Assembly (NCBI GenBank): GCA_016200895.1
Contig: JACQDX010000035.1
Location: forward strand, 1-48,048
Direction of reading: 5' to 3'
From: Burkholderiales bacterium
GTDB taxonomy: Bacteria > Pseudomonadota > Gammaproteobacteria > Burkholderiales > Burkholderiaceae_D
Length of the DNA: 48,048 nt
Position numbers and translations under genes: made by a program. The notes under the pieces are model-generated. The model saw only the letters and a program-made list of their open reading frames with translations. It had not been told where the DNA came from and made no database searches. The stretch's first letter is position 1. Every line of letters starts with the position of its first letter. Of this stretch, positions 36,025-44,337 are shown piece by piece.

Positions 36025-36282
36025 TTACTGCTGATGCGTGGCGACAAGTTCGCGCAGACCTGTATCTGCAATAACAAACACATCAAAAATCCCCAAAGCC
36101 TGCAAGGCGGGCATGGCTTCCAGCACGGCGGTTTTTGCCTCAGAACGTTCGTCTGGCGAACTGTCTGGCTGCAAATAGATCTTTGCATTGACGACGAAGG
36201 CCGCAACCGTGCCTTTTCTGATGGTCAGGCCATTAATGGTGGTGGTGTTGATGTGATCTGGCAGTATGTCTTCTGCTTTCAT
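36025..36282 (-). CDS. DUF7709-like small protein
   Basis: 85 residues from ATG 36282, preferred because AAGGAAAAA lies just upstream; the open frame extends to 36339. INGLTIRKGTVAAFVVNAKIY and LEAMPALQALGIFDVFVI recall the short DUF7709 family. Cytosolic, role unknown. Confidence 0.6.
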   Translation of the reverse strand: MKAEDILPDHINTTTINGLTIRKGTVAAFVVNAKIYLQPDSSPDERSEAKTAVLEAMPALQALGIFDVFVIADTGLRELVATHQQ

Positions 36283-36406
36283 TGTTTTTCCTTGTGGGGT
36301 GATGAAGGCTCTAGCATGCGCCTGATGCAGACAAACCACTTGCGACTTTGCGCCGATATATATCGCACCAAGGCCATGACCATATTCACCGTCCCCATCC
36401 CAGGAG

Positions 36407-36919
36407 TCATGTAAAGACTATCTGGGTCTTGATGGGCCTTGGCTGGGCAATATGCTCCAGTGGGAGGCTGGAAGTTTGCTTGATCGTTTTTAGTGTCACG
36501 ATGGATTTGACGCTGGCGACGCTGGGGAGACGTAGTAATTTTTTCTCCATGAAGTCAGAGAACGATGTCAAATCTGGTGCCGTAATCCGAAGTACGTAGT
36601 CAGCTTCGCCAGTGACTGAATGACATTCAAGTACTTCAGGCAAGTCCATCATGGCCTTCTCGAACAAGGCTGCATGTTCCCCCTGCCTGCTTAAAGTAAT
36701 GTGAGTGAAAGCTGAGACCCCTAATCCGATCACTTCAGGATTAAGCACCGCTACATAGTGAGAAATCACCTTTGTTTCTTCCAGGCGCTGTACACGGCGA
36801 CTGACTTGCGATGTCGATAAATGTACTTTCTCCCCAAGAGCGCTATTCGTTGCTTTTCCATCGCGCTGGAGGGCAGTCAGTAAATTGATGTCGTAACTAT
36901 CAACTGTAACGGTGCTCAT
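36407..36919 (-). CDS. Lrp/AsnC family transcriptional regulator
   Basis: 170 residues. It has an N-terminal winged HTH (YDINLLTALQRDGKATNSALGEKVHLSTSQVSRRVQRLEE) and a RAM ligand-binding domain (FTHITLSRQGEHAALFEKAMMDLPEVLECHSVTGEADYVLRI). Such proteins sense amino acids as octamers. It is divergent from the second pterin dehydratase, a pairing often seen with phenylalanine hydroxylation, so an aromatic amino acid signal is a reasonable inference. Confidence 0.92.
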   Translation of the reverse strand: MSTVTVDSYDINLLTALQRDGKATNSALGEKVHLSTSQVSRRVQRLEETKVISHYVAVLNPEVIGLGVSAFTHITLSRQGEHAALFEKAMMDLPEVLECHSVTGEADYVLRITAPDLTSFSDFMEKKLLRLPSVASVKSIVTLKTIKQTSSLPLEHIAQPRPIKTQIVFT

Positions 36920-36943
36920 ATTTTTCGTTTTCGTTTGAATTAA

Positions 36944-36958
36944 TGCAAATTATATGCA
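36944..36958. promoter_or_regulatory. Putative Lrp operator
   Basis: TGCAAATTATATGCA: TGCA half-sites around an AT-rich centre, in the 162-bp divergent region between the Lrp gene and the pterin dehydratase. More AT-rich TGCA-type repeats follow (36991-37010). The assignment is positional inference. Confidence 0.45.
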
Positions 36959-37081
36959 TGAATATGTATTAATTTAAGGTTTTTTGCGCACAATTTGCAT
37001 GTAAATCACACTAAACTATTTTCGATTCAATGCTTGATGAAGATCAAGGAAAACTGAAAAAATTGATTGATTAGAGAAAAA

Positions 37082-37384
37082 ATGATGAATCCAGACAGCA
37101 TTTCGCAATTCCTGCAATCCCGGCCCATGTGGAAACTTGATCTGCAGCGTGAGGCGATAACACGTGAATATATTTTTGCAGATTTTATGCAGTCATTTTC
37201 ATTCATGACGCATATCGCCTTGCTTGCCGAGAAAGAAAACCATCATCCAGAATGGTTTAATGTCTACAACAAGGTCGTCATGACACTGACGACACACGAT
37301 GCCAGTGGCATCACTGATAAAGACATAGAACTTGCGCTCTATGCCGACCGGGTATTTTCAGCGCTGGATTTGCCCGCTCAGTAG
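37082..37384 (+). CDS. phhB: Pterin-4a-carbinolamine dehydratase (paralogue 2)
   Basis: 100 residues from ATG 37082 (a second ATG follows at once). The active-site block AEKENHHPEWFNVYNKVVMTLTTHD holds His54, His55 and His72. It regenerates the tetrahydropterin used by phenylalanine hydroxylase and also acts as DCoH in other systems. Its divergent Lrp regulator and a following SDR gene differ from the housekeeping context of paralogue 1, suggesting that this is the catabolic, amino-acid-regulated copy. No phenylalanine hydroxylase gene is in view. Confidence 0.88.
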   Translation: MMNPDSISQFLQSRPMWKLDLQREAITREYIFADFMQSFSFMTHIALLAEKENHHPEWFNVYNKVVMTLTTHDASGITDKDIELALYADRVFSALDLPAQ

Positions 37385-37478
37385 CAATGGCAACTGCTGC
37401 GACAAAAATGTGGTAAAGCCTCGCTTCCTCAAATGACAAGGCTACAAATTTCAACATCCAATATTCAGGAAAAACACC

Positions 37479-38183
37479 ATGAGTACAAAAACTGAAACAG
37501 TCATGATTACTGGTGCATGCGGTAATCTGGGGCGTGCACTCGCCAGGAAATTTTCTCAAAGCGGGAAAAACCTGATACTTGTCGACCGTCACCTTTATGA
37601 TCTTGAAAGCGCTTTTGGTTCGGGTAACGAACAATGTCTGCTCCTTGCTGCGGATTTGTGCAATAGAGATCAAGTCATCACATTGCTGGATGTGAGTCTG
37701 AAAAAATATCCGGCTATCGACATACTTTGCAATGCCGCAGGGGGCTTTAGCATGGGATATTCGGTACATGAAACTACGGATGAAGATTGGGATTTTTTAT
37801 TCGATATCAATGTCCGCAGCATGTTACAACTTGCGCGCGCAGTCGTTCCCGGCATGATAGACAGATCAGGCGGAAAAATCATCAATGTCAGTGCGTATGC
37901 AGCACTGAGAGGGGAGGCCAAAATGGGAGCATATTGTGCAGCCAAGGATGTGCTCATCAGTCTGACTGAAACGATGTCAGCAGAGTTACGTCCACATAAT
38001 ATCAATGTTAATTGCGTTCTCCCCAGCATTCTTGACACTCCACAAAACCGGCTCGCCATGCCGGATGCTGACCCAGGTAAATGGGTTTCTCCTGACGCAC
38101 TTGCTGACGTGATCGCTTTTCTCGCATCTGATGAGGCACGTGCAATTCATGGCGCTGCCTTACCTGTTGTCGGCGGTAGTTGA
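37479..38183 (+). CDS. Short-chain dehydrogenase/reductase
   Basis: 234 residues. VMITGACGNLGRALARKF is the Gly-rich NAD(P)-binding loop, LCNAAG follows, and IINVSAYAALRGEAKMGAYCAAKD gives the catalytic Ser and Tyr-x-x-x-Lys. VNCVLPSILDTPQNR and the ending GAALPVVGGS are the usual C-terminal segments. Asp36 in LVDRH after strand 2 favours NADH. It follows the pterin dehydratase by 94 bp on the same strand, so a dihydropteridine reductase function is conceivable, but the sequence is generic SDR. Confidence 0.88.
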   Translation: MSTKTETVMITGACGNLGRALARKFSQSGKNLILVDRHLYDLESAFGSGNEQCLLLAADLCNRDQVITLLDVSLKKYPAIDILCNAAGGFSMGYSVHETTDEDWDFLFDINVRSMLQLARAVVPGMIDRSGGKIINVSAYAALRGEAKMGAYCAAKDVLISLTETMSAELRPHNINVNCVLPSILDTPQNRLAMPDADPGKWVSPDALADVIAFLASDEARAIHGAALPVVGGS

Positions 38184-38247
38184 GCTCAACGTCCCGGATG
38201 TATTCGTCGCTGCGCTATGACAAATATTGAACTATGGAGTTGCTGTA

Positions 38248-39150
38248 ATGAAGAGTACTTTTTTGATTTACCGGGGTTTGTTGTTGATTTGTGTTTTGCT
38301 AGCGGCGGCGATGCCTGGTTTGAGCAGCGCTGCAGATACATTGGCAAAAGTACGGGAAAGTCAGGCGATCACATTTGCCTACTTGCAGGCAGCTCCCTTT
38401 TCCTATACTACTGAAGATAACCAGGTCAATGGCTATGCGATTGATCTGTGTCTCAAGATTGCCAATGCAGTAAAAAAAGAACTTAAACTGCCTAATTTGA
38501 AAATTCAATATCTTCCGGTAAATTCAGTTACACGCTTCTCCAGCATCATGGAAGGGAAGGCGGATATAGAATGTGGTGCAACCACCAATACGGCAGAACG
38601 GCGCAATCGCGTCAGCTTTACTATCCCGCATTTCTTTTCCAGCGTGCGCATGATAGTCAAGAAAAACAAAGGCATCAGAAACTGGCAGGACCTGAAAGGC
38701 AAAACTATCGTCACCACCAAGAATGCGACGACACTGGATTTGGTGAATGCCCGCAGTAATGTCAGGGCACTCAACATCAAATTATTAGAGGGACAGGACC
38801 ACGAAATATCATTTAACATGGTTGAGCAAGAACAGGCTGACGCCTTTGCCATGGACGATGTTTTATTGTACAGCTTAAGGGCAAAAGCAAAAAATCCCGA
38901 CGACTTTATCATTGTGGGCGATCCTTTATCTGTAGAGCCTTATTCACTCATGCTCCGTAAAGATGATGCTGCTTTTAAAAATCTGGTAGACCGCGAAATG
39001 ATGAGACTCATCACTGACGGTGAGTTTGAAAAGCTTTATAAAGACTGGTTTACTAAGCCTATCAGCAATAAACAAATGAATCTCGCCATGCCCATGGGCT
39101 TTCTATTGCGCGACTCTATCCGCTTTCCTTCAGATAAAACAGCGGATTGA
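38248..39150 (+). CDS. Amino-acid-type ABC transporter solute-binding protein
   Basis: 300 residues from ATG 38248 (GGAG 9 bases upstream). A signal peptide ends PGLSSAAD. VRESQAITFAYLQAAPFSYTTEDNQVNGYAIDLC and MEGKADIECGATTNTAERRNRVSFTIPHF are the ligand-site blocks of glutamate/aspartate-type (GltI) binding proteins. GKTIVTTKNATTLDL and FAMDDVLLYSL follow. No permease or ATPase gene is adjacent. It may be co-transcribed with the SDR gene. Confidence 0.9.
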   Translation: MKSTFLIYRGLLLICVLLAAAMPGLSSAADTLAKVRESQAITFAYLQAAPFSYTTEDNQVNGYAIDLCLKIANAVKKELKLPNLKIQYLPVNSVTRFSSIMEGKADIECGATTNTAERRNRVSFTIPHFFSSVRMIVKKNKGIRNWQDLKGKTIVTTKNATTLDLVNARSNVRALNIKLLEGQDHEISFNMVEQEQADAFAMDDVLLYSLRAKAKNPDDFIIVGDPLSVEPYSLMLRKDDAAFKNLVDREMMRLITDGEFEKLYKDWFTKPISNKQMNLAMPMGFLLRDSIRFPSDKTAD

Positions 39151-39196
39151 CATGTTGTCCATCACGGATTAAAACCGCCTGGGCTATAATCCCTGT

Positions 39197-39988
39197 ATGT
39201 GTAGTACTGAGGCTAAACCGTCACCTTTGATTGATCCTGCCCACGCCAGCCAGGAAGGTGGGGCATTGGTCTATGCCGTTACCAGCAAGGCGCAGGTACG
39301 CAGAACGCCTGAGCACAAGCATATGCGTGGTCAGATTCTGGCGGCGACGACAGGTGTGATCATGATCGCCACTGAGCGACAACAACTTGTCGTGCCCAGT
39401 GGCCATGCAATCTGGCTGCCACCTTTGCAACTTCATGCCTTGCATACCAGTCAGACCTTTACGGGATGGAGTGCTTATATCTTGCCAACTTCAGATCTGC
39501 CAACTCAAACACAAATATTGCAAGTATCTGGATTATTGCGGGAAGCAGTTTTACGCGCTGCCAGTTGGGGTGTCAGTGAGCATTTAAATTCTGCTCAGGA
39601 GCGCGTGCTTGCCGTCATAGTCGATGAGATTGCAAACTCACCATCGCAGGATTTTGTGCTGGCCATGCCAGTTGACCGCCGGCTATTGAACATTGCCAAA
39701 GCCCTGGCAGAAGCACCTGGCGATGCACGTTCCATGCAGGAATGGGCGACATGGGCAGGCATTGCACCACGGACTATGACCCGCCATTTTGCTGACGAGA
39801 CAGGCATGAGTTTTTCTGACTGGCGGCAACGTGCCAGGCTAATGCGGGCGCTGGAATTGCTGGCCGCCGGGACTGCGGTGACCAGCATCGCACTTGAACT
39901 GGGTTACGATAGTCTCAGTGCTTTCATCGCCATGTTCAAGCGGCACTTTGGTGTGCCACCTAGCCAGTTCTCGGCGGGCGAAAAATAG
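39197..39988 (+). CDS. AraC-family regulator with cupin N-domain
   Basis: 263 residues. The N-terminal cupin sensor (EHKHMRGQILAATTGVIMIATERQQLVVPSGHAIWLPPLQLHAL) is followed by two HTH motifs (MQEWATWAGIAPRTMTRHFADETG and VTSIALELGYDSLSAFIAMFKRHFGVPPSQF). TATAAT at 39185-39190 is only 7 bp before the ATG, so the transcript may be leaderless or the true start may lie downstream. Target genes unknown. Confidence 0.9.
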   Translation: MCSTEAKPSPLIDPAHASQEGGALVYAVTSKAQVRRTPEHKHMRGQILAATTGVIMIATERQQLVVPSGHAIWLPPLQLHALHTSQTFTGWSAYILPTSDLPTQTQILQVSGLLREAVLRAASWGVSEHLNSAQERVLAVIVDEIANSPSQDFVLAMPVDRRLLNIAKALAEAPGDARSMQEWATWAGIAPRTMTRHFADETGMSFSDWRQRARLMRALELLAAGTAVTSIALELGYDSLSAFIAMFKRHFGVPPSQFSAGEK

Positions 39989-40019
39989 TATTCCTTATGT
40001 CAAAATCACGGAGCAATAT

Positions 40020-40475
40020 ATGCTGATCAAACATGAATTTGAAGTCAGGGCCAGTGCAAAGTATCTGTTTGACCTGACCCAGGATTATACCCTCAGGCAA
40101 GAATGGGATACCTTGACTACCGAGTCCTATCTGCTGAACGCAAAACAGGCCGCAGTAGGTGCGCAGGCACGCTGCATAGACGGCAATGGCCTGGCGATGG
40201 ATATCGAATATGTGTCGTATAAGCCAAATGAAGTGGCCGCAGTCAAAATGGTCAGCGGCCCCTATATCTTTGACCAGTTCGCTGGCGGCTGGCATTTCAA
40301 GGCATTATCTGATGGACTGACACGCGTACGCTTTTCCTACAACATTACGGCAAAACCACGTTGGCTGTCATGGCTGTTGACGCCTATCTTGTGCCTGAAA
40401 TTCAAACGCGAGACAGAAAAACGTATCGTTGCACTGACAGCCTATGCAGAGCGGCAATTTGCTGCCACTCTTTGA
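40020..40475 (+). CDS. SRPBCC (START/polyketide cyclase-like) family protein
   Basis: 151 residues from ATG 40020 behind a GGAG site. IKHEFEVRASAKYLFDLTQDYTLRQEWDTLT, GGWHFKALSDGLTRVRFSYNITAKP and a closing helix FKRETEKRIVALTAYAERQF outline the helix-grip fold that binds hydrophobic ligands. Ligand unknown. It lies 31 bp after the AraC gene. Confidence 0.8.
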   Translation: MLIKHEFEVRASAKYLFDLTQDYTLRQEWDTLTTESYLLNAKQAAVGAQARCIDGNGLAMDIEYVSYKPNEVAAVKMVSGPYIFDQFAGGWHFKALSDGLTRVRFSYNITAKPRWLSWLLTPILCLKFKRETEKRIVALTAYAERQFAATL

Positions 40476-40494
40476 AATCTGGTCAAGTTTTACC

Positions 40495-41586
40495 TTATAG
40501 CGCATTCATAAAAGCTTTGCGTATCTGGCGACCGCATTTGACTGACTCCACGTAGGCACCCACTTCTTTGTCATGGCGCGATAGTATGCCGTAGTATTTT
40601 TTGTCAGCAGAAATCCAGGGGTAAAAGCCCCATTTGCCGGGACTGGAGTAAGCGTCTATGCTGCCATTGCCTTTTTCAGATTCTACCCAATGGTTGTATG
40701 AGTAAGTCCAGGGCTCGTTCAACAACAGTATCGGTGAATACACGACTTTACCTGGACAGGCTGAAGGAAGGGCGCAGATGGCCTGATCACCCAGGTAGCG
40801 GCCAATTTCCAGTTCCTGCTTCATGATTTTTTTCAAGAACAGTGCGTAATCTGTTGCCGTGCCCATCATGCCGCCCGCCATCAATGGGTCTAACGCTGCC
40901 ATATTGAAACCCTTGCTCAGGCCTATGGTATTTTGATATTCCGTATCAAGCTGGGTGGCCGTGAGATTGCCCAGACCCAAATCCACGCTGGCCAGTTTTT
41001 GATCATGCCCGCTGTCGTAGTCGAATTTATTAACGGTGTCTGGATTGGGCTGGCCTGTACTGCCATTCATCCCGGCGATATAGCAAGCAGTAATGTTCAG
41101 CTTGCCTACGCAGGCATCCTCATTGAAGCCGGTATAGCCAGACATGAAGCGCAAGCCATCTTTTAAAGAGCTATTGCTACGCACCTGGTCTATGCCTTTC
41201 TTTTCCAGCACATAAGCACCAAATATCCATTTCGAGGCAGAGGCGATATTGAAATAACTCGTTGAATTGACGCTGCCAGCACCTTGCGAGCCGGACACTA
41301 TCGGTGCGTTATCACTGGCATTACCAATTTCCCAGTAAAAATCGCCCAGCTTGTCGGTAGTACACATGGGATCTGTATTTGCCGCATTTTTTGCCGCTAC
41401 GATGGCTGCCGCAAGACGATTGCTGCTGACATCAGTGTTTGTGCTGCTTGTTGTGGTCGTGCTGCTATTGTTGGAAGCAGGTGGCGCGGCGTCAGATGGG
41501 CTGCCAGAGCCGCCGCCGCAGGCGCTGAGTATGCTGCTGATAGCTGCAACGGCGGCAACAGTCAGTATGGGTGAAGAGTAAGACAT
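40495..41586 (-). CDS. Beta-lactamase-like serine hydrolase lipoprotein
   Basis: 363 residues. The signal peptide ends LSAC with lipid Cys23, followed by a low-complexity Ser/Thr/Asn linker (residues 24-56). The hydrolase domain has FNIASASKWIFGAYVLEKKG, where Ser116-x-x-Lys119 is the catalytic SxxK. YDSGHDQ or YSYNHW may supply the Tyr of motif 2, and the C-terminal GKWGFYPWIS lies near the KTG position, though KTG itself is not visible. Likely a carboxylesterase or peptidase of the class C-like group in the envelope, not a proven beta-lactamase. Two extra cysteine pairs suggest disulfides. Confidence 0.78.
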   Translation of the reverse strand: MSYSSPILTVAAVAAISSILSACGGGSGSPSDAAPPASNNSSTTTTSSTNTDVSSNRLAAAIVAAKNAANTDPMCTTDKLGDFYWEIGNASDNAPIVSGSQGAGSVNSTSYFNIASASKWIFGAYVLEKKGIDQVRSNSSLKDGLRFMSGYTGFNEDACVGKLNITACYIAGMNGSTGQPNPDTVNKFDYDSGHDQKLASVDLGLGNLTATQLDTEYQNTIGLSKGFNMAALDPLMAGGMMGTATDYALFLKKIMKQELEIGRYLGDQAICALPSACPGKVVYSPILLLNEPWTYSYNHWVESEKGNGSIDAYSSPGKWGFYPWISADKKYYGILSRHDKEVGAYVESVKCGRQIRKAFMNAL

Positions 41587-41756
41587 GTGATCTCCAGTAT
41601 AGGGACAGATGATGGGTAGGCTTGCAGCAGAAGTACGGAGACAGCAAGCCCGCTGTCAGAAACTGTAAACATGAATTCTGTAATTTTGATGGAAGGAGCC
41701 TTCACCATCAGCAATATGGCAAAATGAAGGCATATTCTTTGTTACTACTTGTTTCA

Positions 41757-42449
41757 ATGTCCATGAGCTCAGCAATTTCAGTTCTCTTAGTCGAAGATGA
41801 TCCCATGATCGCCCGCACTTTAAGCATGGGTTTGCGCTATGAGGGTTTTGTGCTCAATCATGCAGATTGCATTGCAACTGCGATGCAAGTACTGACGCAA
41901 CAGACATTTGAATTGATATTGCTGGATGTTGGCCTGCCTGACGGAGATGGCATCAACCTGTGCAGGCAATTGCGTGTACTACATCCGGCAACACCAATTT
42001 TGATGCTGTCAGCCAGAACAGATGAAAGTGCGGTTGTGGCTAGCATAGAAGGTGGTGCCGACGATTACATACGCAAGCCCTGTGGCTTGCGGGAACTTAG
42101 TGCGCGCATGCGTCGTCTATTGGGACGGGTGCAGGCAGACTACCAGAACTTGGCTGTGATCAGTTTTGGTGATATTCAAATGGATATTCAGCGTCGCAAT
42201 GCCAGTATTGCCGGAACTGCTCTGCAATTGGGCAAGAAGGAATACGAAGTGCTGATGTTGCTGGTAAAAGCCAATGGAAGTGCCATCACCCGGGAACAGA
42301 TATTGAATCAGTTTGAGGACACTAATCATATCTACGACCGCACCATAGACTCACATCTTAGTCATCTACGTCGAAAATTAAAGGATGCTGGCGCGACTGC
42401 GCGTATTGTCGCCATTTATGGGGTTGGATACAAACTGGAGCACGCATGA
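41757..42449 (+). CDS. OmpR-family response regulator
   Basis: About 230 residues from ATG 41757 (41763 equally possible). The receiver domain has VLLVEDDPM (Asp14, Asp15), LILLDVGLPDGDG (phospho-acceptor Asp57) and DDYIRKPC (Lys). The winged-helix DNA-binding domain has LQLGKKEYEVLMLLVKANGSAITREQILNQF and IDSHLSHLRRKL with YGVGYKLE. Its stop overlaps the kinase start as ATGA. Signal and targets unknown. Confidence 0.93.
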   Translation: MSMSSAISVLLVEDDPMIARTLSMGLRYEGFVLNHADCIATAMQVLTQQTFELILLDVGLPDGDGINLCRQLRVLHPATPILMLSARTDESAVVASIEGGADDYIRKPCGLRELSARMRRLLGRVQADYQNLAVISFGDIQMDIQRRNASIAGTALQLGKKEYEVLMLLVKANGSAITREQILNQFEDTNHIYDRTIDSHLSHLRRKLKDAGATARIVAIYGVGYKLEHA

Positions 42450-43873
42450 GTCGTTCACTATGGTTACGTTTTTTTGCGATCAGCATATTTTTTGCTCTGC
42501 TGCTGAGCCTGTTTTATCTCTGGATGATCAGGGAGGTGACTACGCGCCCAGGAGATGAAGTACAACGTAGCATGTATCTGTTTATCGCCCGCATTGTTGA
42601 GGAACACGATTATGCAGAAGGCTTGCGCCGCGTACAGGCTTATCGCAGTGAATCACCGGCAATCCCGTTGGAAATGTGGATAGTGAATGCAGAGAATAAA
42701 ATCCTTGCCAGTAACCCAGGCAATGCAGTGCCGCCAGCCGCGCTCTTGCAACGTACCAAGCCTGCAGTGATTCATGAGGTAGTGGCGCGCGGACGTTTTT
42801 TTTCAGGGAGTGCAGCTTCTGCGATTGTGCGTCTACAGGCAGATGAACCACGTTATTTACTGATACACAATCCAGGTACACCAGCCCGTGGCGCGTTTTT
42901 TACCATGGCGACACTGTTTGTGGTGACGCTGGTTGCCGCAATTTTGCTGGGTTTGTTATTGCTGGCCTTATATTTGCGTGGGCGTTCTGCAGAAGCGCGG
43001 GGCGTTATTCAAAGCATGGAGGCTGGCGACCTTAGCGCACGTTTTACATCAGGCAGGCTGGATGCCATAGGCGGGCTAATGCAACATTTCAATGCCATGG
43101 CTGATGAAATACAGCGGCTGGTCACGCAATTACAAACCATAGAAAAAACGCGGCGCGAGCTTTTGCAAGAATTGGGACATGATCTGCGCACGCCCTTGAC
43201 CAGTTTGCGTACCGCGATTGATACCTTGTCAGTGCATGGCGATGCTATGGAGCAGCAAGAGCGTGAAGAGTTTTTTACCGTTGTCAGCAGTGAACTTGAT
43301 TATTTCACCAGATTGATTGATGACTTGTTTTTTATTGCGAATATTGATGAGCCGCGTTACCGCAACCAGGCCACCAGCGTGGATTTATGTGATTTGTTGA
43401 AAATAGAAATCGGTCATGCTATCCATATGCAGCAGCAAGCAGATCAAGCCATAGAATTTGTGCTGCAGATCGATGCTACTTGTGATCAAGATGGTGAGCA
43501 GGGCGGGAATATCACTGGCGACATTTATCTCATATCCAGGCTTTTGCGTAATGTGTTTGATAATGCTGCCAGATATGCACAAAGCAAGGTACGCATACGA
43601 CTGTCAGTTGTCGCAGATGCGCTGGAATTGATTATTGAGGATGATGGCCCCGGTTTATCAGCAGATGCCATGTTTCGCTTCGGGCAAAGGCGTGACACTC
43701 GCCTGTTATTTTCAGGTTTGCCCAGCAAGCAGACCGGAATTTCACTAGGCCTTGGATCTGTTATCATCAAGGCGATCGTCGAACTGCACGGCGGTCATTA
43801 CGCTATAGGTAATGGCGAGGTGCGCAGCGAATATCCCGGTGCACGCCTGAGCTTGATTTTCCCCAGGCGATAG
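42446..43873 (+). CDS. Sensor histidine kinase
   Basis: 475 residues. Membrane helices at 9-29 and about 152-175 flank a periplasmic sensor of roughly 120 residues (MYLFIARIVEEHDYAEGLRR to RYLLIHNPG). HAMP (SMEAGDLSARFTSGRLDAIGGLMQHFNAMADEI) follows. The H-box is LGHDLRTPLTSL with His245, the N-box NVFDNAARYA, G1 EDDGPGL and G2 GISLGLGSVI. It is paired with the upstream OmpR regulator. Confidence 0.95.
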   Translation: MSRSLWLRFFAISIFFALLLSLFYLWMIREVTTRPGDEVQRSMYLFIARIVEEHDYAEGLRRVQAYRSESPAIPLEMWIVNAENKILASNPGNAVPPAALLQRTKPAVIHEVVARGRFFSGSAASAIVRLQADEPRYLLIHNPGTPARGAFFTMATLFVVTLVAAILLGLLLLALYLRGRSAEARGVIQSMEAGDLSARFTSGRLDAIGGLMQHFNAMADEIQRLVTQLQTIEKTRRELLQELGHDLRTPLTSLRTAIDTLSVHGDAMEQQEREEFFTVVSSELDYFTRLIDDLFFIANIDEPRYRNQATSVDLCDLLKIEIGHAIHMQQQADQAIEFVLQIDATCDQDGEQGGNITGDIYLISRLLRNVFDNAARYAQSKVRIRLSVVADALELIIEDDGPGLSADAMFRFGQRRDTRLLFSGLPSKQTGISLGLGSVIIKAIVELHGGHYAIGNGEVRSEYPGARLSLIFPRR

Positions 43874-43886
43874 CTACAATCGCGCC

Positions 43887-44228
43887 CTAAAATTGCTGGC
43901 TCAAAGCTCGCTCTTTACTTTTGTGGCGTGACTTGGCGAGAATGGGTTTTAGCTGAGAATCGGTAATCCGGAAAGTCTCTCTTTTGTCACCCATCAGTGC
44001 GCGCAATTCCTTGATGCTGAGGTCGCTGATTTCATGCATGGTGATCATCAGTGATGCTCCTATGGGCAGGCGCAAATGACGGATTTTACTGATCACCGGT
44101 GGTGCAACATCCAGCATTTTAGCCAGTGCCGCATCGTTTTTTAAATGCAGGCGCTTGATCAGGGTGTCAAACAGATGATTGGGGTCGTATTTGACTTTAT
44201 CGGACTGTAGATTGAGCAGGCTTATCAT
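43887..44228 (-). CDS. Small HTH protein of Oxalobacteraceae type
   Basis: 113 residues from ATG 44228, chosen for AAAGGAG 6 bases upstream. LHLKNDAALAKMLDVAPPVISKIRHLRLPIGASLMITMHEISDLSIKELRALMG reads as a lambda-repressor-like HTH. A basic C-tail (KSRHKSKERAL) follows. It is probably a DNA-binding protein, with target unknown. It is convergent with the histidine kinase gene. Confidence 0.8.
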   Translation of the reverse strand: MISLLNLQSDKVKYDPNHLFDTLIKRLHLKNDAALAKMLDVAPPVISKIRHLRLPIGASLMITMHEISDLSIKELRALMGDKRETFRITDSQLKPILAKSRHKSKERALSQQF

Positions 44229-44337
44229 TATTACTCCTTTACGTTTCTTGAAGTGACGAAACAATGTCAGAGAGCTTAATGGAAGCAAAAAGTCTTGTAT
44301 GTGCGATAACTCACATAACGAGCACTGATAAGCTGGA

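Noticed and set aside
40495..41586. Reading the serine-hydrolase lipoprotein as an antibiotic beta-lactamase
   Set aside because: SxxK is present but no clear YxN plus KTG set is visible, and the long linker and disulfide-type cysteines fit an esterase or peptidase of the same fold.
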